DNA of 64,000 nt from Klebsiella pneumoniae (GCF_000742135.1 NZ_KN046818.1:4662295-4726294); one strand, 5' to 3'; counted from the stretch's first letter, positions 37,764 to 48,015 are shown. The notes: generated by a model from the sequence alone, not told the origin. Numbers and translations: made by a program.

Positions 37764-37849
37764 GGGGTAAGGCGGCGCTGGTCGCCTGGGCGTAATGATA
37801 CGATTTTCTTATACTTTCCGGCGCAATATTGATCCAGGTTACTCCCAAA

Positions 37850-37877
37850 GTATGATGAATCACTAAAATCGTCATAC
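37850..37877 (+). promoter_or_regulatory. NikR operator of the nik operon
   Basis: GTATGA (37850-37855), exactly 16 bp, then TCATAC (37872-37877) is a perfect match to the E. coli NikR operator GTATGA-N16-TCATAC. It lies 25 bp before the nikA start, so Ni-bound NikR would block transcription. The region 37764-37849 upstream presumably holds the FNR-dependent promoter elements. Confidence 0.93.
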
Positions 37878-37901
37878 TTTCCTGTCGTTGAGATTGCCGT
37901 C

Positions 37902-39470
37902 TTGTCTATTATCCGCCTCACCCTGCTGGCGCTGGTCGCCTGCGTCCCTCTGCTGGCTCAGGCCGCGCCGTACCAGCTCACCACCGCCTGGCCGGTTAAC
38001 GTCGGCCCGCTGAATCCCCATCTCTATACGCCCAACCAGATGTTTGCCCAAAGCATGGTCTATGAACCGCTGGTGAAGTATCAGGCTGACGGCAGCGTAC
38101 AGCCCTGGCTGGCAACCCGCTGGCGTCACTCCGCCGACGGAAAAACCTGGTGGTTCACCCTGCGCGACGATGTGGCCTTCTCCAACGGCGAACCGTTTAA
38201 CGCCCAGGCCGCGGCGGCCAATTTTCAGGCGGTGCTGGCCAACCGCCAACGCCACGCCTGGCTTGAGCTCGCCAACCAAATAACCGACGTGCGGGCCCTC
38301 AGCGCCACCGAACTGCAGATCACCCTGAAAAGCGCCTACGCCCCCTTACTGCAAGAGCTGGCCCTGCCCCGCCCGTTCCGCTTCATCGCCCCCTCGCAGT
38401 TTATCGATGGCGGCACCGCCAGGGGCATTAAAGCCCCGATCGGCACCGGCCCGTGGCGGCTGGCAAGCTCGCAGCTCAATCAGCGCGATGTGCTGGTGCG
38501 CAATGAGCGCTACTGGGGTCGCAAACCCGCACTACAGCAAATCACCATCAAGGTGATCCCTGACGCCACCAGCCGGGCGGTGGCGTTCGAAACCGGGGAA
38601 ATCGATATGCTCTACGGCGATGAAGGGCTGCTGCCGCTGGACACCTTCGAACGCTTTCGCCATCACCCCGGCTACGTGGCGCGCCTGTCCGCCCCGGCGG
38701 AGACGGTAATGCTGGCGCTAAACGCCAGCCAGGGCCCGACCCGCGAGCTGACGGTTCGCGAAGCGCTCAACTACGCCGTCGATAAACAGACCCTTGTCGA
38801 TAGCGTGTTGTATGGCACCCAGCAGGTTGCCGACACCCTGTTTGCCCCCTCCGTCCCTTACGCCCCGCAGGATCTGACGCCGCGCCGTTACGACCCGACA
38901 AAAGCCCGCGCCCTGCTGGAACAGGCCGGCTGGCAGCAGCTGGAGGTCCAGCCCTGGCGACAAAAAGCCGGGCAACCGCTGGCGATTGAGCTGGCGTTTA
39001 TCGGCACCGACGCGCTGGCTAAATCGATGGCCGAAATTATTCAGGCCAATCTGCGGCAGGTCGGCGTGCAGGTCACCCTGGTGGGCGAGGAGGAAAGCAG
39101 CATTTACGCGCGCCAGCGCGAAGGCCGCTTCGGCATGATCTTCAATCGCACCTGGGGCGCACCCTACGATCCGCATGCCTTTTTAAGCTCGATGCGCGTC
39201 CCTTCGCATGCGGATTACCAGGCCCAGCGCGGCCTGCCAGACAAGGCACTGATTGATAAAGAGATTAGTGAAGTGCTGACCATCGGGGACGAGGCGCAGC
39301 GGAGAAAACTGTACCATGATGTGCTGACCCGTCTGCATCAGGACGCGGTGTATCTGCCCATCAGCTATGTCTCGCTGATGTCGGTCGCGCGCCAGGAGGT
39401 CGGGGAGATCCCGTTCGCCCCGGTGACCAGCGAGATCCCTTTCGACCAGATTACCCCGGTAACGCCATAA
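37902..39470 (+). CDS. nikA: NikA, periplasmic nickel-binding protein
   Basis: Periplasmic binding protein (SBP family 5) for nickel chelates, 522 aa. Start is TTG with signal peptide [20 protein letters not shown] and likely cleavage after AQA at residue 21. Mature start [21 protein letters not shown] matches E. coli NikA (shown in part). Residues of the heme/Ni-chelate site such as the Arg and His of the family lie within [16 protein letters not shown] and later blocks. The nik genes form a tightly packed operon; nikB starts on the last base of nikA. Confidence 0.95.
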   Translation: MSIIRLTLLALVACVPLLAQAAPYQLTTAWPVNVGPLNPHLYTPNQMFAQSMVYEPLVKYQADGSVQPWLATRWRHSADGKTWWFTLRDDVAFSNGEPFNAQAAAANFQAVLANRQRHAWLELANQITDVRALSATELQITLKSAYAPLLQELALPRPFRFIAPSQFIDGGTARGIKAPIGTGPWRLASSQLNQRDVLVRNERYWGRKPALQQITIKVIPDATSRAVAFETGEIDMLYGDEGLLPLDTFERFRHHPGYVARLSAPAETVMLALNASQGPTRELTVREALNYAVDKQTLVDSVLYGTQQVADTLFAPSVPYAPQDLTPRRYDPTKARALLEQAGWQQLEVQPWRQKAGQPLAIELAFIGTDALAKSMAEIIQANLRQVGVQVTLVGEEESSIYARQREGRFGMIFNRTWGAPYDPHAFLSSMRVPSHADYQAQRGLPDKALIDKEISEVLTIGDEAQRRKLYHDVLTRLHQDAVYLPISYVSLMSVARQEVGEIPFAPVTSEIPFDQITPVTP

Positions 39471-40414
39471 TGCTACGCTATATTTTACGCCGCCTGCTGC
39501 TGCTGATCCCGCTGCTGCTCGCCGCCTCAGCCATCATCTTTCTGCTGCTGCGGCTCGGCACCGGCGACCCGGCGCTGGATTATTTACGCCTGTCGAACCT
39601 GCCGCCCACTGAAGAGATGGTTGCCTCGACCCGCGAGCTTCTGGGGCTCAACCAGCCGCTGGCAATGCAGTATCTGCACTGGCTATGGCGGGCGCTGCAC
39701 CTGGATTTCGGTCTCTCCTATGCCACCCAGCGCCCGGTGCTGGACGACCTGCTGCACTTCCTGCCGGCCACCCTGCTGCTCACCGGCGCGGCGCTGGCGC
39801 TGATCCTCGTCACCTCCCTGCCGTTGGGCATCTGGGCGGCGCGCCATCGCGATCGCCTGCCGGACTATATCGTACGGCTGATTGCCTTCCTCGGCGTCTC
39901 AATGCCCAACTTCTGGCTGGCCTTTCTGCTGGTGATGCTCTTTTCCGTGCATCTGCAGTGGCTCCCGGCGATGGGGTATGGCGACTGGCAGCACCTGATT
40001 TTGCCCGCCGTCTCCATCGCCTTTATGTCGCTGGCGATCAACGCCCGCCTGCTGCGCGCCAGCATGCTGGACGCCGCCAGCCAGCGTCACGTGATATGGG
40101 CGCGGCTGCGCGGATTGAGCGCGCGCCAGGTGGAGCGCCGACATATCCTGCGCAACGCCACCCTGCCGGTGGTGACCGCCATGGGCATGCACATTGGCGA
40201 GCTGATCGGCGGCACCATGATTATCGAAAATATCTTTGCCTGGCCCGGGGTCGGCCGCTACGCGGTTTCCGCCATTTTCAATCGCGATTACCCGGTGATC
40301 CAGTGCTTTACCCTGATGATGGTGACGGTGTTCGTGCTGGCTAATCTGGCGGTAGATGTGCTTAACGCGGCGCTCGACCCGCGCCTGCGCCGCCACGAGG
40401 AGGTGAGCGCATGA
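39470..40414 (+). CDS. nikB: NikB, nickel ABC transporter permease
   Basis: Inner-membrane permease, 314 aa, of the peptide/nickel importer subfamily, beginning [20 protein letters not shown]. It has six hydrophobic segments; the EAA-like loop is [22 protein letters not shown]. The start overlaps the nikA stop by one base and the end overlaps nikC by 4 bp. Confidence 0.95.
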   Translation: MLRYILRRLLLLIPLLLAASAIIFLLLRLGTGDPALDYLRLSNLPPTEEMVASTRELLGLNQPLAMQYLHWLWRALHLDFGLSYATQRPVLDDLLHFLPATLLLTGAALALILVTSLPLGIWAARHRDRLPDYIVRLIAFLGVSMPNFWLAFLLVMLFSVHLQWLPAMGYGDWQHLILPAVSIAFMSLAINARLLRASMLDAASQRHVIWARLRGLSARQVERRHILRNATLPVVTAMGMHIGELIGGTMIIENIFAWPGVGRYAVSAIFNRDYPVIQCFTLMMVTVFVLANLAVDVLNAALDPRLRRHEEVSA

Positions 40415-41244
40415 GAGGGCTACAAAGTTTTCGCTGGCCGGTAAAACTCGCCCTGTTAGTCATCGCGCTGCTGGCGGTCATCGCCATCGGCAGCGGCTGG
40501 TGGCTGCCCTGGGATCCAGCGGCGATTGACCTTCAGCAGCGGCTGCTGCCGCCGGGCGCAGCGCACTGGCTCGGCACCGATCATCTCGGCCGGGATATTT
40601 TCTCACGCCTGCTGGCCGCCACCCGCGTTTCGCTGGGGGCGGTGATGGCTTGTCTGCTGCTGGTGCTGCTGATCGGCCTGGCGGTCGGCGGCAGCGCCGG
40701 ACTGCTGGGCGGCCGTGCCGACCGCGGCCTGATGCGCATCGCCGAACTGTTTATGACCTTTCCGACCTCGATCCTGTCGTTCTTTATGGTGGGAGTGCTG
40801 GGTACCGGGCTGACCAATGTGATCCTCGCCATTGCGCTGTCACACTGGGCCTGGTACGCCAGAATGGTGCGTAACCTGGTGGTTTCCCTGCGCCAGCGCG
40901 AATTTATCCTCGCCGCCCGTCTGAGCGGCGCCAGCCAGTGGCGGCTGTTCAGCGACCATCTGGCCGGCGCGGTGATCCCCTCGCTGCTGGTGCTCGCCTC
41001 GCTGGATATCGGCCATATGATGCTTCACGTAGCCGGCATGTCGTTCCTCGGTCTCGGTGTCAGCGCACCGACGGCGGAATGGGGGGTGATGATCAACGAC
41101 GCCCGGCAGTATATCTGGACCCAGCCGCTGCAAATGGTCTGGCCGGGGCTGGCGCTGTTCATCAGCGTGATGGCTTTTAACCTGCTGGGCGACGCGCTGC
41201 GCGATCGTCTCGATCCCCACCTGATCGCGGAGCATAGCCACTGA
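40411..41244 (+). CDS. nikC: NikC, nickel ABC transporter permease
   Basis: Second inner-membrane permease of the Ni importer, 277 aa, with motif [21 protein letters not shown] typical of DppC/NikC-type permeases (residues about 51-71) and an EAA loop [18 protein letters not shown]. The stop overlaps the nikD ATG by one base. Confidence 0.95.
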   Translation: MRGLQSFRWPVKLALLVIALLAVIAIGSGWWLPWDPAAIDLQQRLLPPGAAHWLGTDHLGRDIFSRLLAATRVSLGAVMACLLLVLLIGLAVGGSAGLLGGRADRGLMRIAELFMTFPTSILSFFMVGVLGTGLTNVILAIALSHWAWYARMVRNLVVSLRQREFILAARLSGASQWRLFSDHLAGAVIPSLLVLASLDIGHMMLHVAGMSFLGLGVSAPTAEWGVMINDARQYIWTQPLQMVWPGLALFISVMAFNLLGDALRDRLDPHLIAEHSH

Positions 41245-42008
41245 TGCCGCAGAAGATCCAACTGGAACAGATCTCGCTTGCCGCTGACCGACCGCTGGTC
41301 AGCGACGTCTCCTTCACCCTGCGCCGCGGCCAGGTGCTGGCGCTGCTCGGCAGCAGTGGTTGCGGAAAATCGCTGACCTGCGCCGCCGCGCTGGGCCTGC
41401 TGCCGCCCGGCGTCAGGCAAACCGCCGGCCGGGTGCTTCTCGACGGCATTCCGGTGCACGGCGAACAGCTGCGCGGGGCGACCATCGCCACCATCATGCA
41501 GAACCCGCGCAGCGCCTTTAACCCGCTGCAGACCATGGCCGCGCATGCCCGGGAAACCTGCCGGGCAGCGGGTCGTGAAACGAATGACGCCGTGCTGCTG
41601 GCAGCGATGGAGGAGGTCGGTCTGGACAATCCGCGGGCGCTACTGAAGCGCTACCCTTTTGAAATGAGCGGGGGCATGCTGCAACGGATGATGGTCGCTC
41701 TCGCCCTGCTCAGCCGCGCGCCCTTTATCATCGCCGACGAGCCGACGACCGATCTCGATGCCATCGCCCAGGCGCGCATCCTCGACCTGCTGGCGGATAT
41801 TGTCGCCAGGCGCGGTCTGGGACTGCTGCTGGTGACGCATGACATGGGCGTCGTGGCGCGGCTGGCGCATCACGTAACGGTGATGGAGAACGGTCGCCTC
41901 GTTGAACACTGCGATGTGAATACGCTATTTAGCGCCCCGCGGCACCCGCTCAGCCAGCGCCTGCTGGCCGCGCATCTGGCGTTATACGGTCTGGAGAAAA
42001 CACCATGA
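41244..42008 (+). CDS. nikD: NikD, nickel ABC transporter ATP-binding protein
   Basis: ATPase of the nickel importer, 254 aa. Walker [11 protein letters not shown] is near residues 36-45, the signature is [18 protein letters not shown] and Walker [14 protein letters not shown]. Contains the family segment [16 protein letters not shown]. Overlaps nikE by 4 bp. Confidence 0.95.
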   Translation: MPQKIQLEQISLAADRPLVSDVSFTLRRGQVLALLGSSGCGKSLTCAAALGLLPPGVRQTAGRVLLDGIPVHGEQLRGATIATIMQNPRSAFNPLQTMAAHARETCRAAGRETNDAVLLAAMEEVGLDNPRALLKRYPFEMSGGMLQRMMVALALLSRAPFIIADEPTTDLDAIAQARILDLLADIVARRGLGLLLVTHDMGVVARLAHHVTVMENGRLVEHCDVNTLFSAPRHPLSQRLLAAHLALYGLEKTP

Positions 42009-42796
42009 ATTTACTCAGCGTCACCGGGGTGAGTCACGATTATCCTCACCACGGCAGAGTCCTGCACGAGATACAACTCGCCATCGCCCCCGGCGAAACG
42101 GTGGCCCTGCTCGGACGCAGCGGCTGTGGGAAAAGCACCCTGGCGCGGATGCTGGTGGGTCTGGAAACGCCGCAGCACGGCGATATTGCCTGGCGCGGCG
42201 CGCCGCTGGCCGCCCTGAAGGGCGAGGCCATCGGCGCCTTCCGCCGCGATATTCAGCTGGTATTTCAGGATGCCTTCAGCGCGGTGAATCCGCGCAAAAC
42301 GGTGCGCGAGATCGTCAGCGAGCCGCTGCGCCATCTGTTGTGCTTGCCGCGTGAGGCGCGTGCGCGGCGGGTGGAAGAGATGCTGCTGGCCGTCGACCTC
42401 GCGCCGTCGCTGCTCGATAAGCGCCCGGCGCAGCTCAGCGGCGGACAGCTGCAGCGCGTCTGCCTGGCACGCGCCCTGGCGGTACGGCCGCAGCTGTTGA
42501 TCCTTGATGAAGCGGTTTCAAATCTCGATCTGCTGCTGCAGGCGGAGATTATCGCCCTGCTGAAGCGTCTGCAGGCGCAGTTTGACACCGCCTGCCTGTT
42601 CATCACCCATGACCTACGGCTGGTGGAGCGCTTTTGCCAGCGAGTGCTGGTGATGGAGCACGGGCGCATCGTCGAAACCGCAACGGTTAGTCTACCGCTA
42701 CGCCTGCGTTCCCCTGCCGGACAGGCGCTCCAGCAGGCAGTGCTCCCCCCTTTTCCTGCCACTCTGCTTAACGAGGCCATGCCATGCAGCGCGTAA
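42005..42796 (+). CDS. nikE: NikE, nickel ABC transporter ATP-binding protein
   Basis: Second ATPase of the Ni importer, 263 aa. Walker [11 protein letters not shown] is at about 37-46, the signature [17 protein letters not shown] and Walker [13 protein letters not shown]. The last 13 bases overlap nikR, so the regulator is translated from the same mRNA. Confidence 0.95.
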   Translation: MNLLSVTGVSHDYPHHGRVLHEIQLAIAPGETVALLGRSGCGKSTLARMLVGLETPQHGDIAWRGAPLAALKGEAIGAFRRDIQLVFQDAFSAVNPRKTVREIVSEPLRHLLCLPREARARRVEEMLLAVDLAPSLLDKRPAQLSGGQLQRVCLARALAVRPQLLILDEAVSNLDLLLQAEIIALLKRLQAQFDTACLFITHDLRLVERFCQRVLVMEHGRIVETATVSLPLRLRSPAGQALQQAVLPPFPATLLNEAMPCSA

Positions 42797-43182
42797 CCCT
42801 GACCCTTGATGATGACCTGCTGGCCGCCCTCGATGCGCTCAGCGCCCGCCGCTGCTACCACAACCGTTCGGAGGCGGTACGCGATATTCTGCGCGACGCC
42901 CTCAACCAGGATCCTCCGTCGCCGGAATCACGGCGCGGGTATGCCGTTCTGTCGTACGTGTATGAACATGAGAAACGCGAACTGGCGAGCCGGCTGGTGG
43001 CCACCCAGCATCATCATCACGATCTCTCCGTCGCCACGCTGCATGTGCATATCAGTCATGACGACTGCCTGGAGATTGCGGTGCTGAAAGGTGATATGGC
43101 CGAGGTACAGCATTTTGCCGACGACGTGATTGCCCAGCGCGGCGTGCGCCATGGGCATTTGCAGTGTTTAGCGGATGATTAA
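42784..43182 (+). CDS. nikR: NikR, nickel-responsive repressor
   Basis: Ribbon-helix-helix repressor (N-terminal, about 1-45: [20 protein letters not shown]) with a C-terminal ACT-like metal domain, 132 aa. The square-planar Ni ligands of the E. coli protein are all present at the same numbers: H76 in ATQHHHH, H87 and H89 in TLHVHI, and C95 in HDDCLE. Together with the perfect operator upstream of nikA this forms a closed Ni feedback loop. Confidence 0.97.
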   Translation: MQRVTLTLDDDLLAALDALSARRCYHNRSEAVRDILRDALNQDPPSPESRRGYAVLSYVYEHEKRELASRLVATQHHHHDLSVATLHVHISHDDCLEIAVLKGDMAEVQHFADDVIAQRGVRHGHLQCLADD

Positions 43183-43200
43183 TTATTTGAAAATTCTTGG

Positions 43201-43227
43201 GTGGTTTATCAACAGTTGATAAACCAC
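43201..43227. repeat. 27-bp near-perfect palindrome after nikR
   Basis: GTGGTTTATCAAC-A-GTTGATAAACCAC has 13-bp arms around a single central A, starting 19 bp after nikR. As RNA it would form a strong hairpin, but no T tract follows on the plus strand. It lies just upstream of the presumed mgtE promoter. It could be an unusual terminator for nik or an operator. No family known to me is matched with certainty. Confidence 0.8.
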
Positions 43228-43290
43228 ATAAACTATACGCTTTGTGAATTATCCCTCTTCGCCAATAATGGCGCCTCATTTAACGATCTC

Positions 43291-43455
43291 GTTATGGCGA
43301 GGCTCCTGCATAAATACAAGTTACCGCCCTGTTGGTATCGAGAGAGACCACTCAGGGAAATACAGGCTTCCATCGAATCAAGGTGTTGCCAAGGTAACTT
43401 CTGGCGGTCATGACCGTTCAGATACGTTATGCAGTGCTAAAACCAGGACGTAGGG
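43291..43455 (+). ncRNA. M-box (ykoK-type) Mg2+ riboswitch upstream of mgtE
   Basis: The leader carries the conserved M-box elements in order: GTTATGGCGAGGCTCCTGCA, then ACCGCC, TCGAGAGACCACTCAGGG, CAAGGTGTTGCCAAGG, and a 3' block TTATGCAGTGCTAAAACCAG. The GAGGCTCCT...ATGCAGTGCTAAA pairing of the core is recognisable. M-box RNAs sense Mg2+ directly and shut off Mg transporter expression when Mg2+ is high. The downstream gene is a MgtE-type Mg transporter, which fits. Boundaries are approximate. Confidence 0.85.
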
Positions 43456-43484
43456 ATCTGCCTGCGCTAACCCTGTCTTGTTCG

Positions 43485-43509
43485 CCCCTATGAGTGATTT
43501 TTTATAGGG
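43485..43509 (+). promoter_or_regulatory. Putative expression-platform hairpin over the mgtE Shine-Dalgarno
   Basis: CCCCTAT (43485-43491) can pair with ATAGGG (43504-43509), whose AGGG is the mgtE ribosome-binding site 10 bases before the ATG. The hairpin is followed by ATTTTTAAA, so it could act as a weak terminator, as an SD sequestor, or both. This is inferred from sequence; no folding was computed. Confidence 0.5.
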
Positions 43510-43519
43510 ATTTTTAAAC

Positions 43520-44533
43520 ATGTCTTCCATTCAACTCTGCGCCGCCCATCAGGCGACCTCTGGCTTCGACGGCGATGCGATCGTCCAGTACATGCGTACC
43601 GATTTTATTACGCTGCAGGAACATCTCAGCGTTCATGAGGCGCGCGAACACTTTATCTCCCAGCTGGCCAGCGATGATATTCCCGGGCAGGTGTTTGTCG
43701 TCGCCGGCAAGAAGCTGCGTGGCAGCCTGTCGGTCAAAAAGCTACTCCAGGAAACGGATATCAACCAGTCTATCCGCCACCTGATGGACAGCTGCCTGTT
43801 TCGCGTCAAACCTGACGATGAGCGCCAGCAGGTGATTGCCGAGCTCAGCGAGCGCGGCCTCGACCTGGTCCCCGTCGTCGATAAAGGCGAGCTGGTCGGC
43901 TGCCTGATGGAGAAGGAGATCGCCCATCTGCTGGAGGATGACGTCACCGAAGATGCTCAGCTGCAGGGGGCAACGCTGCCGCTGGAAAAACCGTACCTCG
44001 AGATCAGCCCCTGGACGCTGTGGAAAAAACGCTCGGTGTGGCTGCTGCTGCTGTTCGTGGCCGAAGCCTACACCAGCAGCGTACTGCAGCATTTCGAAGA
44101 AGCCCTGGAATCGGCCATCGCGCTGGCCTTCTTTATTCCGCTGCTCATCGGCACCGGCGGCAACAGCGGAACGCAGATCACCTCGACGCTGGTGCGCTCG
44201 ATGGCGCTGGGGGAAGTGCGACTGCGCGATATGGGGCGGGTGATCCGCAAAGAGGTATCGACCTCGTTTCTGATTGCCCTGACCCTGGGCCTGGCGGGCT
44301 GCCTGCGCGCCTGGATGATGGGGATTGGCATGGAAATCACGCTCATCGTCAGCCTGACGCTGGTGTGCATTACCCTGTGGAGCGCGATTGTCTCCTCGGT
44401 CATTCCGATGGTGCTTAAGCGGATCGGCATTGACCCGGCGGTAGTTTCCGCGCCGTTTATCGCCACGCTGATTGATGGCACCGGGCTGATTATCTATTTC
44501 AAAATCGCCCAGTATTTTCTTGGGTTGAACTGA
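43520..44533 (+). CDS. mgtE: MgtE-type magnesium transporter without the N-terminal superhelical domain
   Basis: Mg2+ channel/transporter, 337 aa, shorter than classic MgtE (about 450). Tandem CBS-like repeats lie at about residues 20-140 (MRTDFITLQEHLSVHEAREH and RVKPDDERQQVIAELSERGL), followed by a five-helix membrane domain with the family signature PLLIGTGGNSGTQITSTLVRS and a final FIATLIDGTGLIIYF. The N-terminal MgtE_N domain found in Thermus MgtE is missing. Expression is expected to be Mg2+-controlled through the M-box leader. Not at this place in E. coli K-12. Confidence 0.9.
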   Translation: MSSIQLCAAHQATSGFDGDAIVQYMRTDFITLQEHLSVHEAREHFISQLASDDIPGQVFVVAGKKLRGSLSVKKLLQETDINQSIRHLMDSCLFRVKPDDERQQVIAELSERGLDLVPVVDKGELVGCLMEKEIAHLLEDDVTEDAQLQGATLPLEKPYLEISPWTLWKKRSVWLLLLFVAEAYTSSVLQHFEEALESAIALAFFIPLLIGTGGNSGTQITSTLVRSMALGEVRLRDMGRVIRKEVSTSFLIALTLGLAGCLRAWMMGIGMEITLIVSLTLVCITLWSAIVSSVIPMVLKRIGIDPAVVSAPFIATLIDGTGLIIYFKIAQYFLGLN

Positions 44534-44572
44534 TCATATACGTCCGGGCACCAGGGCGCCCGGACGCGTAGA

Positions 44573-45766
44573 TTACCCTTCCACCAGCGCCTGCGCGCAG
44601 GCCCAGGCGCTTGACCACGCCCACTGGAAGTTATACCCCCCGAGCCAGCCGGTAACGTCCATCACTTCGCCGATAAAGTAGAGACCCGGCGCCTTACGCG
44701 CCTCCATAGTACGCGACGAGAGTTCGTTGGTGTCCACGCCGCCGAGGGTCACCTCCGCCGTCCGGTAGCCTTCGGTGCCGTTCGGCTGCACGCGCCAGGC
44801 GGTTAACGTCTCCACCAGCGTCTGCTGATCGCGAACGTTCAGTTGCTTGAGCGTCACATCAGGTATCTGCCCCAGCTGCTGCAGACACTCCACCAGCCGC
44901 TTCGGCAGCTGCATCGCCAGGGTGTTCTTCAGGCTCTGGTTGGGATGCGCGCTGCGCTGCTCGTTAAGGAAGTCATCAAGATCGCAGTCCGGTAGCAGAT
45001 TAACGGTGACGAACTCGCCGGGCTGCCAGTAGCTGGAAATTTGCAGCACCGCCGGTCCGGAAAGGCCGCGGTGGGTGAACAGCAGATTTTCGCGAAACAG
45101 AGTGCCGTTCTCGGCGGTAATGGTCGACGGCACCGACACGCCGGAGAGGACCTGCAGCTGCTCAAGCAATGGCTTGTGGAGGGTAAACGGCACCAGCCCC
45201 GCGCGGGTCGGCAGCACCTTCAGGCCGAACTGCTCGGCGACTTTATAGCCAAACGGCGAGGCGCCGAGCCCCGGCATCGACAAACCGCCGGAGGCGATCA
45301 CCAGCTTTTTGGTCACCAGCGTTTCGCCGTTCACCTGTAGCCGGTAGCCTTGTTCATCGCGCTCCACGCTGAGGATTTCGCTGCGCAGACGGATCTGCAC
45401 GCCGCCCTTTTCACATTCCGCGAGCAGCAGATTGACGATCTGCTCCGCCGAATCATCGCAAAACAGCTGGCCGAGGGTCTTCTCATGCCAGGCGATGCCG
45501 TATTTACCGACCAGCTCGATAAAGTCCCACTGGGTGTAGCGCGCCAGGGCAGATTTGCAAAAATGCGGGTTTTGGCTCAAATAGGCCGCCGGTTCAACAT
45601 ACATGTTGGTAAAGTTGCAGCGGCCGCCGCCGGACATCAGAATTTTTCGCCCCGGCTTTTTGCCGTTATCCAGCAGCAGGACGCGGCAGCCAAGCTGGCC
45701 CGCCTGCGCTGCGCAAAACATTCCCGCCGCTCCGGCGCCAACGACAATGGCATCAAACCTTTCCAC
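44573..45766 (-). CDS. yhiN: YhiN, HI0933-family FAD-dependent oxidoreductase-like protein
   Basis: Flavoprotein of unknown reaction, 397 aa. The N-terminal dinucleotide-binding motif VVGAGAAGMFCAAQAGQLG is followed by GKKPGRKILMSGGGRCNFTN, the HI0933 family signature; the C-terminus GEVMDVTGWLGGYNFQWAW closes the FAD domain. I chose a GTG start (VERFDAIVVG) because AGGA lies seven bases upstream and it matches E. coli; a TTG reading seven codons longer lacks a clear SD. Confidence 0.92.
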   Translation of the reverse strand: MERFDAIVVGAGAAGMFCAAQAGQLGCRVLLLDNGKKPGRKILMSGGGRCNFTNMYVEPAAYLSQNPHFCKSALARYTQWDFIELVGKYGIAWHEKTLGQLFCDDSAEQIVNLLLAECEKGGVQIRLRSEILSVERDEQGYRLQVNGETLVTKKLVIASGGLSMPGLGASPFGYKVAEQFGLKVLPTRAGLVPFTLHKPLLEQLQVLSGVSVPSTITAENGTLFRENLLFTHRGLSGPAVLQISSYWQPGEFVTVNLLPDCDLDDFLNEQRSAHPNQSLKNTLAMQLPKRLVECLQQLGQIPDVTLKQLNVRDQQTLVETLTAWRVQPNGTEGYRTAEVTLGGVDTNELSSRTMEARKAPGLYFIGEVMDVTGWLGGYNFQWAWSSAWACAQALVEG

Positions 45767-45995
45767 ACCGCGTTCCTCGTTCCCCAATTGTCGGGTTTTG
45801 TAAATATTTCACTCTGGTCACACCAGCGGGAAAAATCCCGCATTAGATACATCATTGAAAGATATAGGATTACTCCCAACAGGGTAAAACCTAAACAGGA
45901 AGAAAATCAAAAAAAGTCTATATTTCACTTTGCCCGCGCCGCTAAAGTCACTGATAATGCGCCGCGTTCATGTCCTCAAAATGGCGTAACGTCCT

Positions 45996-47492
45996 ATGCT
46001 ACATTTATTTGCCGGTCTGGATTTACATACCGGACTATTATTATTGCTTGCTTTAGCTTTTGTACTGTTTTACGAAGCGATTAACGGTTTCCATGATACC
46101 GCAAACGCGGTGGCTACGGTTATCTACACTCGCGCAATGCGCTCACAGCTCGCTGTGGCGATGGCGGCGCTCTTCAACTTCTTCGGCGTTCTGCTGGGCG
46201 GTCTCAGCGTAGCCTATGCCATCGTGCATATGCTGCCGACCGATCTGCTGCTTAACATGGGTTCCGCACATGGCCTCGCCATGGTGTTCTCTATGCTGCT
46301 GGCGGCGATCATCTGGAACCTCGGCACCTGGTACTTCGGTCTTCCAGCTTCCAGTTCTCATACCCTGATTGGCGCCATCATCGGCATTGGTTTAACCAAT
46401 GCGCTGATGACCGGTACTTCCGTGGTTGATGCGCTGAATATCCCGAAAGTCATCGGTATTTTTGCTTCGCTTATCATCTCGCCGATCGTCGGTCTGGTGA
46501 TCGCGGGCGGCCTGATTTTCCTGCTGCGTCGCTACTGGAGCGGAACCAAAAAACGCGCGCGTATCCACCTGACGCCCGCAGAGCGTGAAAAGAAAGACGG
46601 TAAGAAAAAGCCGCCGTTCTGGACCCGTATCGCGCTGATCCTGTCTGCTATTGGCGTGTCGTTCTCTCACGGTGCTAACGATGGGCAGAAAGGCATTGGC
46701 CTGGTGATGCTGGTGCTGATCGGCGTCGCGCCGGCGGGTTTCGTGGTGAATATGAATGCCTCTGGTTACGAAATCACCCGTACCCGCGATGCGGTCAACA
46801 ACGTGGAAACCTTCTTCCAGCAGCGTCCTGAACTGCTGAAAAAAGCCACCGGCGTCGATCAGCTGGTGCCTTCTCCGGATACCAATACCGCGGCCAATGG
46901 CGAGTTCCACTGCCATCCGGCGAACACCATCAACGCCCTTGACCGCGTCAAAACCATGCTGACCGGCGTTGAGAACTACGAGTCGCTAAAACCGGAACAG
47001 CGCGGCCAGCTGCGTCGCATCATGCTCTGCATCTCCGACACCACCGACAAGGTGGCGAAGCTGCCGGATGTGAGCGCTGACGACCAGCGTCTGCTGAAGA
47101 AACTGAAAACCGATATGCTGAGCACCATCGAGTACGCGCCAATCTGGATTATCATGGCTGTCGCGCTGGCGCTGGGTATCGGCACCATGATCGGCTGGCG
47201 CCGCGTGGCGACCACCATCGGTGAGAAGATTGGTAAGAAAGGCATGACCTACGCTCAGGGGATGTCGGCTCAGATGACCGCAGCGGTTTCTATCGGTCTG
47301 GCGAGCTACACCGGGATGCCGGTTTCCACCACCCACGTACTCTCCTCCTCGGTAGCGGGGACGATGCTGGTGGATGGCGGTGGTCTGCAGAAAAAGACGG
47401 TGACCAGCATTCTGATGGCCTGGGTGCTGACCCTGCCGGCAGCGATTATCCTTTCAGGCGTCCTTTACTGGCTCTCCCTGAAACTGATTTAA
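45996..47492 (+). CDS. pitA: PitA, low-affinity metal-phosphate/H+ symporter
   Basis: Inorganic phosphate transporter, 498 aa, taking up metal-phosphate complexes by proton symport. The duplicated PiT signatures are present: [18 protein letters not shown] at about 30-47 and [16 protein letters not shown] in the second half, plus [14 protein letters not shown] and [15 protein letters not shown] hydrophilic loop of about 120 residues (about 255-370) separates the halves. Promoter presumably within 45788-45995. Confidence 0.97.
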   Translation: MLHLFAGLDLHTGLLLLLALAFVLFYEAINGFHDTANAVATVIYTRAMRSQLAVAMAALFNFFGVLLGGLSVAYAIVHMLPTDLLLNMGSAHGLAMVFSMLLAAIIWNLGTWYFGLPASSSHTLIGAIIGIGLTNALMTGTSVVDALNIPKVIGIFASLIISPIVGLVIAGGLIFLLRRYWSGTKKRARIHLTPAEREKKDGKKKPPFWTRIALILSAIGVSFSHGANDGQKGIGLVMLVLIGVAPAGFVVNMNASGYEITRTRDAVNNVETFFQQRPELLKKATGVDQLVPSPDTNTAANGEFHCHPANTINALDRVKTMLTGVENYESLKPEQRGQLRRIMLCISDTTDKVAKLPDVSADDQRLLKKLKTDMLSTIEYAPIWIIMAVALALGIGTMIGWRRVATTIGEKIGKKGMTYAQGMSAQMTAAVSIGLASYTGMPVSTTHVLSSSVAGTMLVDGGGLQKKTVTSILMAWVLTLPAAIILSGVLYWLSLKLI

Positions 47493-47508
47493 GCGTTATT
47501 CGTTCAAA

Positions 47509-47537
47509 ACGGGCCAGCTTGCTGGCCCGTTTTTTTA
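47509..47537 (+). terminator. pitA terminator
   Basis: ACGGGCCAGC-TT-GCTGGCCCGT followed by seven T residues, 16 bp after the pitA stop; a 10-bp GC-rich stem, typical of rho-independent termination. Confidence 0.95.
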
Positions 47538-47547
47538 TTCTGAAACG

Positions 47548-47883
47548 TTAGTGCCAGATCATCAGCGCAATCAGGCTCACCACCACCAGGCCGCACAGGG
47601 CGCTGGTCAGGATAAACTGGCGACGAACACGTTCGCAGCGACGAATAAATTCATCATCGTGATGGTCACGGTAGCGCTGGGCATAGATATACCACACCAG
47701 CCGCATCTGTTTGCTGGGCTGCCCGTGCGAGGTAAAAAAGCCGCCGCCATCAACATACTGATAGAGCAAGGGATCGCAACCACGTAGCACCACCAATAAT
47801 GCACGCAACGATGAGAAGTAGCGTGCCATATTCACCACACAAACGACACACAGGGCCCAAAACAGCGCAATAGTGCTGATCAT
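47548..47883 (-). CDS. uspB: UspB, universal stress protein B
   Basis: Small inner-membrane protein, 111 aa, with an N-terminal (about 3-22) and a C-terminal (about 88-108) hydrophobic segment. In E. coli it is sigma-S-dependent and needed for ethanol resistance in stationary phase. Sequence and divergent arrangement to uspA match E. coli. A sigma-S-like -10 element CTACACT (minus strand, about 48009-48015) lies about 130 bp upstream. Confidence 0.95.
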   Translation of the reverse strand: MISTIALFWALCVVCVVNMARYFSSLRALLVVLRGCDPLLYQYVDGGGFFTSHGQPSKQMRLVWYIYAQRYRDHHDDEFIRRCERVRRQFILTSALCGLVVVSLIALMIWH

Positions 47884-48008
47884 ACCTCCTCCCCGGCGAC
47901 CCGCCTACGGAGAAAACCTCCGCGGCTACCGCTCCCCAAATAACCCACGACGATACCGTAAAGAGTGCGATTCCGATCACATTTATTTTTCCGACCGGCT
48001 CATTAAAT

Positions 48009-48015
48009 AGTGTAG
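48009..48015 (-). promoter_or_regulatory. Candidate sigma-S -10 element for uspB
   Basis: Minus-strand CCTACACTATT resembles the sigma-S extended -10 (KCTAYACTTAA). It is in the AT-rich 382-bp region 47884-48265 between uspB and uspA, which otherwise contains no gene. E. coli uspB is sigma-S dependent. Tentative. Confidence 0.4.

Noticed and set aside
28531-37901. acpT (expected from E. coli order between yhhT and nikA)
   Set aside because: No phosphopantetheinyl transferase motif found on either strand here; position is occupied by arn and padC.
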